Shown in pieces: positions 7,784 through 19,980 of a DNA stretch of 32,149 nucleotides. The DNA is taken from the NCBI GenBank assembly GCA_013812145.1, contig JACCTY010000065.1, positions 1-32,149 on the forward strand, given 5' to 3'. The notes beneath the pieces are model-generated. The model worked only from the letters and a program-made list of their open reading frames with translations. It was not told the DNA's origin and made no database searches. Position 1 is the first letter of the stretch. Each line of letters opens with the position of its first letter. The DNA comes from Geodermatophilaceae bacterium. GTDB lineage: Bacteria; Actinomycetota; Actinomycetes; Mycobacteriales; Geodermatophilaceae. A program made the position numbers and the translations under genes.

Positions 7784-9927
7784 ACCCTGCCGCTGGCGGT
7801 CAGTTCCCGGTCGACCGTTGGATCGGTTTCCGGCGGGGCCAGCGGCGACGGGGCGACCCGCAACACCCGCGCCAGACTGTCGGGCAGCCACCAGTTCCAC
7901 CGGCCGAACAGGCTGACCAACGCCGGGACCAGCAGCGCCCGCACGATGGTGGCATCGATCAGGATGCCGACGCCGAGCGCAGTACCGAGCACCTTGATGT
8001 CGGTGCCGGGCGCCGAGGCCAGCGCGGAGAACGCGAAGAAGAGGATCAGCGCCGCGGAGGTGACCAGCCGCCCGGTCCGCCCGATCCCGGTCACCACGGC
8101 CGCCGAGGTCGACCCGGACTTGTCGTACTCCTCGCGCATTCTGGCCAGGATGAAGACCTCGTAGTCCATGGACAGTCCGAACAGGAACGCGAAGATCACT
8201 ACCGGCAGCCAGAACGTGATCGCCCCGGTTGGCGACACCCCGAAGATGGCGTCCGAACCGTTGCCCTGCTGCCAGAAGAACACCACGGCGCCGAATACAG
8301 CGGCGAGTGAGATGAGGTTGAGCAGCACCGCCTTTATCGGCAGCAAGATCGACCGGAACGTCCGCACCAGCAGCACGAATGTGATCGCGGCGATCAGGAG
8401 CAGGACATAGGGGAATTTGTCGTAGACGGCACTGGAGTAGTCCTCCACCGCAGCACCCGCCCCGCCGACACCGACGGAGCCGGTCGTGGCGCCCTCGATG
8501 GCGGCGCGTACGTCGGCGACCACGGCCGTCCCGTCGCTGTCCACGGTCTCCTGCTCCGGGATGACGTCGACGATCGCGGTGCCGTCGGCTTCGGCCCCGA
8601 CGACTGCGGTCCGGATGCCCTCGACCCCGGCCGCTGCCCCGACGGCGGCCTCGGCCTGGTCAGCCGGCACCAGCACCTGGATCGGGGTGAGCACGCCGGT
8701 GCCGATGCCGCCGTCGCGCAGCAGCTCCACGCCGTCGAACGACGGGCCGTTGCGGGCCAGCGACTCGAGGCCGGACTGCCCGATCCGCAGGCTGAACACC
8801 GGGAGGATCAGGACCGCCAGGGCCACGAGCGCGACTGCGGTGGCTAGGAACCGCTGCGCCACGATTGCTCGCGCCCACGCCGACCAGCCGCGGGAGGCAG
8901 CGCCTTCCTTGCGGATCCGCGGGACGTCGATCCGCGGGCCGATCGAGGACAGCAGCGCGGGCAGCAGGGTCAGCACGACCGCGACGCTGACCAGCGGTAT
9001 CAGCATGCCGCCGAGCCCCATGCTGCGCAGGAACGGCACCGGCACCACGAGCAGCGCCAGCAGGCTGATCGCGACGGTGACGCCCGACGCGACCACGGCG
9101 TGTCCGGCGGTCTGCATCGCCACGACGACGGCGTCATGATTGTCGCGGCCGTGCGCACGCTCTTCGCGCCAGCGTGACACCAGCAGCAGCGAGTAGTCGA
9201 TCGCCACCCCGAGGCCAATCAGGGAGATCAGGAACTGCACCACGAAGTTGACGTCGGTGATCGTCGTCAGCCCGAGCACGAGCAGGAATGTGGTCAGAAT
9301 CGACACCGCCGCGATGAGCAGCGGCAGCAGCGCCAGGAACGAGGCGTAGACGAACAGCAGCACCGCAAAGGCGCCAACGGCTCCGAGCAACGTCTCCAGG
9401 AGCACGCTCGGCCCCTCGGTGTCCCCGCCGGCCGACAGCAACCCGTACGACGTCAGGTTCGGCTCGAATCCGGCCGCCTCGGCGGCCTGGGTGAAGACCG
9501 GGCCGAACTGGGCCTCGACGCCGGGGCCGAAGCCGGCCGGCAGCGGACCCTGCACCAGGCCGAATGTGGTTCGTCCGTCGTCGGAGACGAACGACTCGTC
9601 GCCGGTGCTGCCGAAGTCGACGACTCGCAGGTTCGGCAGCTGGTTGCGAATCTCGTCGTACACAGCGGTGACGGCGGGCAGGTTGTCGGCAACCGTCTGC
9701 CCCTCCGGCACGGTGAGCAGGGGGATGAACGTGTCGAAACTCGTGACGCCGTAGGTCTCCTCGATCTGCCGCTCGGTCTCGTAGCCGGGCTGGCCGGGCA
9801 GCGAGAAGTCGAACGAGAGCCGGTCGGTCAGCTGCCCGGCCGCAGCGCCGCCCGCGACGAAGAGGGCCAGCCAGCTGAGGCAGACCAGCAGACGATGGCG
9901 CAGAACGAACTCGGCGACACGCTTCAC
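7780..9927 (-). CDS. MMPL/RND-family transporter
   Basis: A 715-residue membrane exporter. The architecture is a first helix (LLVCLSWLALFVAGG), a periplasm-like loop of about 150 residues, five to six helices, a second loop and a second helix bundle. Each bundle carries the Asp-Tyr pair used for proton relay in MmpL3-like proteins: AIDYSLLLVSRWREE in the first and LSMDYEVFILARMREEY in the second. I place the start at GTG 9925-9927 (VKRVAEFVLRH) because GGAGAG lies 5 bases upstream; an upstream open frame of 50 codons lacks family character. Relatives export lipids, siderophores or drugs. It lies downstream of the ABC exporter pair on the same strand, with a dyad between them. Confidence 0.9.
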   Translation of the reverse strand: MKRVAEFVLRHRLLVCLSWLALFVAGGAAAGQLTDRLSFDFSLPGQPGYETERQIEETYGVTSFDTFIPLLTVPEGQTVADNLPAVTAVYDEIRNQLPNLRVVDFGSTGDESFVSDDGRTTFGLVQGPLPAGFGPGVEAQFGPVFTQAAEAAGFEPNLTSYGLLSAGGDTEGPSVLLETLLGAVGAFAVLLFVYASFLALLPLLIAAVSILTTFLLVLGLTTITDVNFVVQFLISLIGLGVAIDYSLLLVSRWREERAHGRDNHDAVVVAMQTAGHAVVASGVTVAISLLALLVVPVPFLRSMGLGGMLIPLVSVAVVLTLLPALLSSIGPRIDVPRIRKEGAASRGWSAWARAIVAQRFLATAVALVALAVLILPVFSLRIGQSGLESLARNGPSFDGVELLRDGGIGTGVLTPIQVLVPADQAEAAVGAAAGVEGIRTAVVGAEADGTAIVDVIPEQETVDSDGTAVVADVRAAIEGATTGSVGVGGAGAAVEDYSSAVYDKFPYVLLLIAAITFVLLVRTFRSILLPIKAVLLNLISLAAVFGAVVFFWQQGNGSDAIFGVSPTGAITFWLPVVIFAFLFGLSMDYEVFILARMREEYDKSGSTSAAVVTGIGRTGRLVTSAALILFFAFSALASAPGTDIKVLGTALGVGILIDATIVRALLVPALVSLFGRWNWWLPDSLARVLRVAPSPLAPPETDPTVDRELTASGRV

Positions 9928-10002
9928 GGGCTCTCCAGACGGCGCAGCGGTGTGATGATCATGACTGAACGAGCGAAGCGTCCACAACGAGGTAATGGCA
10001 GT

Positions 10003-10020
10003 ATCAGGGATTACCCTGAT
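10003..10020. promoter_or_regulatory. Inverted repeat, candidate operator before the MMPL gene
   Basis: ATCAGGG-ATTA-CCCTGAT is a perfect 7-base dyad with a 4-base centre. It sits in the 109-base gap between the end of the ABC exporter gene and the start of the MMPL gene, about 75 bases before the MMPL start. The two arms look like half-sites for a dimeric regulator. No T-run follows, so a terminator is less likely. No regulator gene is adjacent. Confidence 0.45.
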
Positions 10021-10036
10021 GTTCCACCGGCGCTTG

Positions 10037-11869
10037 TCAGACCAGGCTGTCCAGCCAGGCCTGGTGCAGGTCGGCAAAGGCGCCGCTTCCGCCGATCAGA
10101 TCGGCTGCCGCGCCGTCCTCGACGATCCGCCCGTCGGACATCACCAGAACCCGGTCGGCGATCTCCACGGTGGACAGCCGGTGCGCGATGATCAGCGCCG
10201 TTCGGTCGGTCAGGATCGTCCGCAGAGCGCGCTGGACCAGCCGCTCGCTGGGCACGTCCAGCGAGGAGGTCGCCTCGTCCAGGATCAGGATCGCCGGGTC
10301 GGCGAGGAAGGCCCGCGCGAACGACACGAGCTGCCGCTGGCCGGCGGACAGCCGCCCGCCACGCTTGCGGACGTCGGTGTCGTAACCCTCGGGCAGCGCG
10401 GTGATGAACTCGTGCGCCCCGATCGCTTGCGCGGCCTGCTCGATGTCGGCCCGGCTGGCCGACGGACTGCCGAGGGCGATGTTCTCGGCGACACTCCCGG
10501 AGAACAGGAAGCTCTCCTGCGTCACCATGACCACCGCCCGGCGCAGATCAGCGTCGGTCAGGTCGCGCACGTCCACGCCGTCGACGGTGACGGACCCCTC
10601 GTGAGGGTCGTAGAAGCGGGCCAGCAGGCGCGCCAGCGTCGACTTGCCGGCGCCGGTCGCGCCCACCAGCGCCACGGTCTGCCCGGCCGGGATCCTCAGG
10701 TCCAGCCGCGGCAGCACGACGGCGGCCTCGGCGTCGGAGCGGTAGCCGAAGCGCACCGCGTCGAAGTGCACCGTGCCCTGCGGTGACTCCAGCGAACGGG
10801 GGTACGCGGGCGCCGGGACCGTCGCGGACTCCTCCAGTACGCCGGACAGCTTCTCCAGCGCCGCCGTCGCGGACTGGAAGGAGTTGTAGAGCACCGACAG
10901 GTCCTCCATCGGCGCGAAGAAGCGGCGCAGATAAAGCAGAAAGGCCACCAGGACACCGACCTCGATCTCGCCGCTGATCGTGCGGTACCCGCCGTACAGC
11001 AGGACCGCGCCGATGGTGAGGTTGCCGAGCAGCATGATGCCCGGCTCGAAGACCGCGATGAGCTGCCAGGCCCGCCGGTTGGCTGCCTTGTAGTCGTCGG
11101 CGACCTCCTCGAAGATCTCCTGGTTGCGCGGCTCGCGGCGGAACGCCTGCACCGCCCGGATGCCGCCAAGGGACTCCGCGAACTGCACGATCAGCAGCGC
11201 CACGGTCTCCCGGGTACGCCGGTAGCTCAGCGTCGAGTTCTTGCCGAACCACCGGAACATGAGGAGCAGCAGCGGGAAGCTGAGCAGCACGACGAGGGCG
11301 AGCGGCGCGTCGAGCACCAGCAGGATCACGCCGATCGACACGATCGACAGCACCGCCATCACGAGCTCGTCCAGACTCTCGTCCAGCAGCTCGCCGATGG
11401 TTTCCACGTCGCTGGTCAGCCGGGAGATGACCCGCCCGGAGGTGTACTTCTCGTGGAATGACAGCGACAGCCCCTGCAGGTGGTTGAACACCCGGCGCCG
11501 CAGCTGGAACAGCATCGCCTGCCCGACGTATCCGCTGCGGGTGAAGAAGAACCAGCGCAGCGCCCCCTGCGCCACCGCCGAGAGCATGAACAGGCCGAAC
11601 ACGATGAACAGCGTGCTCGGGCCGTCACCGGCCAGGATCTGCGGAATGCCGTCGTCGATCCCGACCGCGATCAGGTACGGACCGGCCATACCGGCGGCGT
11701 TCTGCAACAGCACCGCCCCAGCCACGGTCCAGAGCGCCGCTTTGTGCGGCCGAGCAAGCGACCTGAGCAGCCGCCGGCTCCGTTCGCGTAGAAAGACGCC
11801 GCCCGCCACGCTGATCTCGGCGGCATCCTCGGAGGCGACCCCGCGCCACGGCGACTCGGCGGTAGTCAT
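10037..11869 (-). CDS. ABC exporter half-transporter, consensus ATP site subunit
   Basis: A 610-residue fused membrane-ATPase exporter subunit. Six helices span about 45-310. The ABC domain has Walker A GATGAGKST (403-411), Q-loop Gln451, signature LSAGQ (507-511), Walker B ILILDEATSSLD with catalytic Glu532, and H-loop His563. The ATG overlaps the TGA of the upstream exporter gene by 4 bases, so the two subunits are coupled and most likely form a heterodimer. The substrate (lipid, peptide or drug) is not evident. Its Gly-to-Ala signature change is what the partner's degenerate site would see. Confidence 0.93.
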   Translation of the reverse strand: MTTAESPWRGVASEDAAEISVAGGVFLRERSRRLLRSLARPHKAALWTVAGAVLLQNAAGMAGPYLIAVGIDDGIPQILAGDGPSTLFIVFGLFMLSAVAQGALRWFFFTRSGYVGQAMLFQLRRRVFNHLQGLSLSFHEKYTSGRVISRLTSDVETIGELLDESLDELVMAVLSIVSIGVILLVLDAPLALVVLLSFPLLLLMFRWFGKNSTLSYRRTRETVALLIVQFAESLGGIRAVQAFRREPRNQEIFEEVADDYKAANRRAWQLIAVFEPGIMLLGNLTIGAVLLYGGYRTISGEIEVGVLVAFLLYLRRFFAPMEDLSVLYNSFQSATAALEKLSGVLEESATVPAPAYPRSLESPQGTVHFDAVRFGYRSDAEAAVVLPRLDLRIPAGQTVALVGATGAGKSTLARLLARFYDPHEGSVTVDGVDVRDLTDADLRRAVVMVTQESFLFSGSVAENIALGSPSASRADIEQAAQAIGAHEFITALPEGYDTDVRKRGGRLSAGQRQLVSFARAFLADPAILILDEATSSLDVPSERLVQRALRTILTDRTALIIAHRLSTVEIADRVLVMSDGRIVEDGAAADLIGGSGAFADLHQAWLDSLV

Positions 11870-13659
11870 CGCGACGCCCCCACGGGAAGCTCGAGGTCGT
11901 CGTCGAAGTCGGCCTCAGCGGACAGGATCTGCCGGTAGGCCGGAACCGTGTCAAGCAACTCGGTGTGGGTGCCGACCGCGGTGATCCGACCGCCGGAAAG
12001 CAGCGCCACCCGGTCGGCGAGCAACACAGTCGACGGCCGGTGCGCGACGACGAGCGCAGTGGTCGTGGCAAGCACGTGCCGCAGCGCCTCCTCCACCAGG
12101 CCCTCGGTGTAGACGTCCAGCGCCGAGAGCGGGTCGTCAAGAACGAGCACCCGCGGACGGCCGAGCACCGCGCGGGCCAGGGCCAGCCGCTGCCGTTGGC
12201 CGCCGGACAGGGACAACCCCTGCTCTCCGATCCGGGTGGCCAGCCCCCACGGCAGCTCGTAGACGAAACCGGCCTGGGCGATGTCGATGGCCTCGGCGAT
12301 CTCGGCGTCGGTGGCGTCGATCCGGCCCAGCGCGAGGTTCTCCCGCACGCTCGCCGAGAACAGCGTCGGATCCTCGAACGCCGTGGCGACGACTCGCCGG
12401 AGGCTGCTGAGCGTGACGTCACGGATGTCGACCCCGTCGATCGTGATCCGGCCGGAGGTGACGTCGTACAGGCGGGGGACGAGAGCGGTGAGCGCGGTCT
12501 TGCCACTTCCGGTGGCGCCAACCAGCGCGACGGTCTCACCCGGCTCGATCGTCAGGTCCACGTTGCTGAGGACGTTCTGATTGCTGCCAGGAAAGCGGAA
12601 ACTCACCTCCTCGAACCGCAGCAGACCGCGCACCTCAGCCAGGTCGCGGGCGCCGGGCGTGTCCTGCACTGCCGGTTCGGTGTCGAACACGTCGTACAGC
12701 CGGTCGGCGGCGGTGGCCGACTCCTGACCGATCGCCAGGATCCAGCCCATCGCCTCGATCGGCCACGCGAGCATGACCACCAGCGCGACGAACGCGACCA
12801 GGCTGCCGAGGCTGAGGTCGCCCCGGCTGACGGCCAACGCGCCGAAGAGCAGGACGACGCCGAGGAGGACCTGCGGGACGAGGTCCAGGATGCTCCAGAA
12901 CTTCGCCAGGATGCGCACCTTGCCCAGCGAAGCCGTCCGCAGCCGCCGAGCCTCGCGCAGGAACCGGGCGCCGATCTGCCGCCGGCGACCGAGCGCCTTG
13001 ATGATGCGGATGCCGACGGCGGACTCCTCCACCACGGTGGCGACGTCGCCCTCGAGGTCCTGACATTGGCGGGAGGCCACGATGTACTCCCGCTCGAAGC
13101 TCATCGTCATGAGGACGACCGGGATGGCGCTGAGCGCGACCACGAGGCCGAGCGGCCAGTACAGGCGGAACAGCAGCACCGTGACGACCGCGAAGAGCAT
13201 GACGTTGACGATCAGGAAGATGACGCCGAAACCGAGAAAGCGCCGGATCGTCGTGAGGTCGCTCGTCGCCCGCGTCACGAGCTGACCGGTCTGGGCTCGG
13301 TCGTGGTAGGCGACCGGCAGCCGCTGCAGATGGGCGTACAGGTCGTTGCGGAGCTGCGTCTCCATGTCCAGCATGCAAAAGGACTGCACCCAGCGCCGGA
13401 CGAACCCGAACACCGCCTCGCCGATTCCGAACGCGATCGCGAGCGCGCCCAGGGCCCACAGCCCCGACGTCTCCCCGCGGGCGACCGGTCCGTCGATCAC
13501 CCGGGCGGAGACCAGCGGCACCGCCAGCTCGGCGAACACGGTGAACAGCGCCGCCACGCCCATCACGAGCAGCTGACCCTTGTACGGCGCCAGGTAGCTA
13601 CGCAACCGCCACAGGGACCGGAAACTCCTGGCTGCGGGTACGGGCTGGTCGGCTGACAT
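11866..13659 (-). CDS. ABC exporter half-transporter, degenerate ATP site subunit
   Basis: A 597-residue fused membrane-ATPase subunit. Six helices (about 28-310) are followed by the ABC domain: Walker A GATGSGKT (381-388), signature LSGGQ (484-488), H-loop His540. Two catalytic positions are altered. The Walker B sequence is VLVLDDPLSALD, with Asp509 in place of the catalytic Glu, and the Q-loop reads TAFED, with Glu429 in place of Gln. This is the pattern of heterodimeric exporters such as TM287/288, in which one ATP site hydrolyses slowly or not at all. The next gene encodes the partner with an intact Glu. The start ATG at 13659 lies 69 bases from a large hairpin that separates it from sepH. 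Confidence 0.92.
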   Translation of the reverse strand: MSADQPVPAARSFRSLWRLRSYLAPYKGQLLVMGVAALFTVFAELAVPLVSARVIDGPVARGETSGLWALGALAIAFGIGEAVFGFVRRWVQSFCMLDMETQLRNDLYAHLQRLPVAYHDRAQTGQLVTRATSDLTTIRRFLGFGVIFLIVNVMLFAVVTVLLFRLYWPLGLVVALSAIPVVLMTMSFEREYIVASRQCQDLEGDVATVVEESAVGIRIIKALGRRRQIGARFLREARRLRTASLGKVRILAKFWSILDLVPQVLLGVVLLFGALAVSRGDLSLGSLVAFVALVVMLAWPIEAMGWILAIGQESATAADRLYDVFDTEPAVQDTPGARDLAEVRGLLRFEEVSFRFPGSNQNVLSNVDLTIEPGETVALVGATGSGKTALTALVPRLYDVTSGRITIDGVDIRDVTLSSLRRVVATAFEDPTLFSASVRENLALGRIDATDAEIAEAIDIAQAGFVYELPWGLATRIGEQGLSLSGGQRQRLALARAVLGRPRVLVLDDPLSALDVYTEGLVEEALRHVLATTTALVVAHRPSTVLLADRVALLSGGRITAVGTHTELLDTVPAYRQILSAEADFDDDLELPVGASR

Positions 13660-13727
13660 GGCTCAGGCAGGCTAACTCCGGGGACCGACACAACGACACC
13701 GAGTTTCGCCGCCAGCGCAGCAGCTCT

Positions 13728-13807
13728 CCTTCGTTCCCGCCGATCTTGGTCTGAGCAACCTCTCCGGCGCGCTGAGACGTTGACTAGACCAAGATCGACG
13801 ACGAAGG
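13728..13807. repeat. 80-base imperfect inverted repeat (hairpin)
   Basis: Outer arms CCTTCGT (13728-13734) and ACGAAGG (13801-13807) flank perfect 12-base arms CGATCTTGGTCT (13741-13752) and AGACCAAGATCG (13786-13797). Inside, CAACCTCTC pairs with GAGACGTTG except for one mismatch. The fold closes on CGGCGCGCT. It lies in the 176-base gap after sepH and before the ABC exporter gene. It could end sepH transcription, or be a dispersed palindromic repeat; there is no T-tract. Confidence 0.6.
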
Positions 13808-13835
13808 GGCCGCCGGACGTGCGGCCGAAGTCAGG

Positions 13836-14681
13836 TCAGCTGCGCTTGCGGCGTACGCCGAAGACGATGTCTTCCCACGAGGGGATGCGGGCGCGGTGCT
13901 CGCGCTCCTCGTCGGTCGCCGCCGGCGCCGGACCCGGGTCGACAGATTCGCCGTCGCGTGGGCGCTCCTCGACCGCTACCGAGCCGCTGGGCTCGACCGA
14001 GTAGCCGGCGTCGTACGCCGGTGGTGCCCCGACCGAAGCGAATGCGCGCTGCGCTGACTCGGCCGGCGGTGCGACGATCAGCGACTGCCCGGTGCGGGGA
14101 CGCTCGGCGAACGCGGACGTCTCGGCGTCGGCCGGCGTCACTGTGCGCGCGCTGACGTCGTACCACCAGCGGGTCACGCTGTGCCGGTTGCCGACCGACC
14201 AGCTGACGATGACCTCCCAGCTGCCATCAAGCAGCCGGCGGGCATCCCAGCCGGCGAGGCGGTGGTCAGCGTCCAGCAGGGAGAGCTTCTCGACCATGAA
14301 TTCACCGAGCGCGGCGGCCGGTGTCCCGTCGGCGAGCCGGACCCGCGCGCGCCGGGACTCCTGCGCGATCCGCTCGCGCTCCTGCATGACGGGGTAGGCG
14401 TACCGCAACACCTTCTCCACCCGTACGCCGGCCACTGCGGCGACCTGCTCGGGGGTCTCGCCGGCCCGAATCCGGGCTTGGATGTCGCGGGGGCGAAGCG
14501 TGCTCTCCAGCTCGATCTCGATCTGACCGAGCCGGCTCATGTCACCGCGCGCCGCGGCGCGCAGCCGATCGTCGACCGGGACCAGGAAGCGCTCGCCGTT
14601 GTCGATGGCGTCGGGCACGTCGGGGGCGAGCACCAGATGGGTCCCGTCCTCGTCGAGGGCGACGAAGCGCAAGGGGCGCAT
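13836..14681 (-). CDS. sepH: Septation protein SepH (DUF3071)
   Basis: A 281-residue protein that matches SepH, the actinobacterial division factor which binds FtsZ and promotes filament assembly. The N-terminal domain (MRPLRFVALDEDGTHLVL onward, to about 165) holds a helix-turn-helix-like segment around TPEQVAAVAGVRVEKVLRYA (about 80-100). A low-complexity Pro/Ala/Glu-rich linker follows, and the conserved tail SWEDIVFGVRRKR ends the protein. I choose ATG 14679-14681 because GGGAGGAA lies just upstream; a longer reading adds 26 residues without family character. TAGGGT (14744-14749, minus strand) is a likely -10, giving a leader of about 55 bases. Transcription runs toward the large hairpin at 13728-13807. 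Confidence 0.88.
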   Translation of the reverse strand: MRPLRFVALDEDGTHLVLAPDVPDAIDNGERFLVPVDDRLRAAARGDMSRLGQIEIELESTLRPRDIQARIRAGETPEQVAAVAGVRVEKVLRYAYPVMQERERIAQESRRARVRLADGTPAAALGEFMVEKLSLLDADHRLAGWDARRLLDGSWEVIVSWSVGNRHSVTRWWYDVSARTVTPADAETSAFAERPRTGQSLIVAPPAESAQRAFASVGAPPAYDAGYSVEPSGSVAVEERPRDGESVDPGPAPAATDEEREHRARIPSWEDIVFGVRRKRS

Positions 14682-14789
14682 CTCGGTTCCTCCCAGCCCT
14701 GCTCGACCCGGCCTGACAGCAGCCGGACGCTGCCGGCACGCCGACCCTACGACAGCCACCGGGCTGCACCTGGCTGCGACGCGCCGGTC

Positions 14790-17847
<3,058 letters not shown>

Positions 17848-17966
17848 GCTGCTGCCTCCTATCCTCGGGTCGGGGCATGTGGCCCCGGCACGAGGTTATC
17901 CCTCCGCGGTTGCGCGGGCAGCGCCCTCGTGACCGGCCGCACAGTGACGAGTTCGACAGGAGGGGC

Positions 17967-18617
17967 ATGCCGACCGACCGGGACCCGGACCTGGCCGGGA
18001 TGCGCCGCAACTACGTTGCAGCCGGACTGTCCGAGGACGACCTCGCCGCGAACTGGATGACCCAGCTGCGGCGGTGGCTGGCCGACGCCGTACGGGCCGA
18101 TCTGCCGGAGCCCAACGCGATGGTGCTGGCCACCGCAGCCGCGGACGGGCGACCGAGCGCGCGGACGGTCCTGCTCAAGGAGTACGACGAGACCGGACTC
18201 GTGTTCTACACGAACTACGACTCGCGCAAGGGCAGCGAGCTGACCGCGAACCCGCGGGCAAGCCTGGTGTTCCCCTGGATCGGGCTGTCCCGTCAGGTCG
18301 TCCTGACCGGGGACGTCAGCGTGCTCAGCCGGGAGCAGTCGGCGCGCTACTTCTCCTCCCGCCCGCGAGGATCGCAACTGGGCGCGTTCGCCAGTCCGCA
18401 GTCGCAGGTGATCGGCACCCGAGCCGAGCTGGACGACGCGTGGCGGCGGGCCGAGCTTGCCCACCCCGATGAGATACCGCTGCCGCCGCGGTGGGGCGGG
18501 TTCCGCGTGGCGCCGCTGACCGTGGAGTTCTGGCAGGGCCAGACCGACCGGCTGCACGATCGGCTGCGCTATCGGCGTACCGACTCCGGCTGGCTGGTCG
18601 AACGGCTGGCGCCATGA
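17967..18617 (+). CDS. pdxH: Pyridoxamine/pyridoxine 5'-phosphate oxidase
   Basis: A 216-residue FMN enzyme that oxidises pyridoxine or pyridoxamine 5'-phosphate to pyridoxal 5'-phosphate (PLP). Family marks are MRRNYVAAGL near the N-terminus, RTVLLKEYDETGLVFYTNY with the FMN-contacting residues, SRKGSELTANP, the SSRPRGSQLGAFAS loop, and the C-terminal DRLHDRLRYRR that binds substrate phosphate. The start ATG 17967 follows AGGAGGGG by a few bases. PLP supply fits the nearby PLP enzyme SerC, though a functional link is only inferred. Its TGA overlaps a five-codon ATG frame that reaches the next start. Confidence 0.93.
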   Translation: MPTDRDPDLAGMRRNYVAAGLSEDDLAANWMTQLRRWLADAVRADLPEPNAMVLATAAADGRPSARTVLLKEYDETGLVFYTNYDSRKGSELTANPRASLVFPWIGLSRQVVLTGDVSVLSREQSARYFSSRPRGSQLGAFASPQSQVIGTRAELDDAWRRAELAHPDEIPLPPRWGGFRVAPLTVEFWQGQTDRLHDRLRYRRTDSGWLVERLAP

Positions 18618-18627
18618 GCCTCGCTCG

Positions 18628-19884
18628 GTGAGAAGGGCGTTGCGCGGGCTGGCCATCGATGTCAGCCCACTGCGCTCGGCTGACTTCCGCCGGCTATGGC
18701 TCGGACAGGTCATCACGGTCACCGGTACGACGATGACGCTGGTCGCGGTGCCGACGCAGGTGTTCCAGATCACCGGCCGGTCCCTCGACGTGGGTGTCAC
18801 GAGCATCGTCGCGCTGGTCCCGCTCGTCGTCTTCGGGCTGCTCGGTGGTGCGATCGCGGACGCGATGGACCGTCGGCTGTTGCTGCTGATCACCGCCGGG
18901 GGTACGGCGGTCACGAGCGCCCTGCTCTGGGCGCAGGCGCTGCTGCCCGGCGGTGGCCAGCTGTGGTCGCTGTGGATCCTGGTCGCGGTGCAGTCGGCCT
19001 TCTTCGCGGTGAACTCGCCGACGCGCAGCGCGGTCATCCCGAGACTGCTGCCGCTGGAGCAGGTGCCGTCGGCGAATGCCCTCAACATGACGGTCAGCAC
19101 CGCCGGCGTCATCATCGGACCGCTGCTCGCCGGGCTGCTGATCGAATCTGGCGGGCTGGCGTGGACGTACCTCATCGACGCCATCGGCTTCGCCCTCGCC
19201 CTGATCCTGCTGGTCCGGCTGCCATCGATGCCGCCGGAAAGCTCCGATCCGGGCGCCGCGCGCACCGGTCCGGTCCGCAGCGTCCTGGCGGGCCTCGCGT
19301 TCCTTCGCGGCCGGCACATCCTGCTCATGACGTTCGTCGTGGATCTGATCGCGATGATCTTCGGAATGCCGCGAGCGTTGTTCCCGGAACTCGCGGCCAC
19401 GACGTTCGCCGGTGGCCCGAACGCGCTCGGCTGGCTGTTCGCCGGCGCCTCCATCGGAGCGCTGCTCGCGGGGCTGCTGTCCGGCTGGTTGACCCGAGTG
19501 CACAAGCAGGGGCTGGTCATCCTGGTGTCGATCGTCGTCTGGGGTTCGGCGATCGCCCTGTTCGGGCTGACCGGCTCGCTGCCGTTGGCCGTTTTCTGGT
19601 TGGCCGTCGCGGGAGCGGCCGACATGGTCAGCGCGGTGTTTCGCAGTTCCATCCTTCAGACAGCCGCCCCTGACGAGATGCGCGGCCGGATGCAGGGCGT
19701 GTTCATCGTCGTGGTCGTCGGCGGCCCGCGGCTGGGGGACCTGCGCGCCGGCGGGATGGCCGCGTTCACTTCGCCGGAGGTCGCTCTGGTCAGTGGCGGT
19801 GTGCTGATCGTCGCGGCGATGCTGGTGGTGCCCCTGGTGGTTCCGGCCTTTTGCCGCTACGACGCCCGCGTCGCGACGCCCTAG
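18628..19884 (+). CDS. MFS transporter (EntS-like)
   Basis: A 418-residue major facilitator with about twelve hydrophobic segments. The N-terminus SADFRRLWLGQVITVTG and the loop IADAMDRRLLLL after helix 2 are typical of the EntS/MFS_3 exporter group, members of which export siderophores such as enterobactin. The central loop (about 200-215) is short and charged. The GTG start lies 10 bases after the pdxH stop with no clear Shine-Dalgarno sequence, so re-initiation after pdxH is likely. The substrate is not evident; no siderophore genes are near. Confidence 0.88.
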   Translation: MRRALRGLAIDVSPLRSADFRRLWLGQVITVTGTTMTLVAVPTQVFQITGRSLDVGVTSIVALVPLVVFGLLGGAIADAMDRRLLLLITAGGTAVTSALLWAQALLPGGGQLWSLWILVAVQSAFFAVNSPTRSAVIPRLLPLEQVPSANALNMTVSTAGVIIGPLLAGLLIESGGLAWTYLIDAIGFALALILLVRLPSMPPESSDPGAARTGPVRSVLAGLAFLRGRHILLMTFVVDLIAMIFGMPRALFPELAATTFAGGPNALGWLFAGASIGALLAGLLSGWLTRVHKQGLVILVSIVVWGSAIALFGLTGSLPLAVFWLAVAGAADMVSAVFRSSILQTAAPDEMRGRMQGVFIVVVVGGPRLGDLRAGGMAAFTSPEVALVSGGVLIVAAMLVVPLVVPAFCRYDARVATP

Positions 19885-19980
19885 CGCTGCTGACTGCGCG
19901 TAGGCCGTCGGAGCGGCGGTGCGCCAGACGACGTAGTGGTGAGCGGTGGAGCTTGGCTGCTGCGACAGGAGAATCGAAGG

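Noticed and set aside
11965-13656. 563-codon plus-strand open frame over the ABC exporter gene
   Set aside because: Very rich in His, Asp, Gln and Arg without any fold motif; antisense shadow of a clear ABC exporter.
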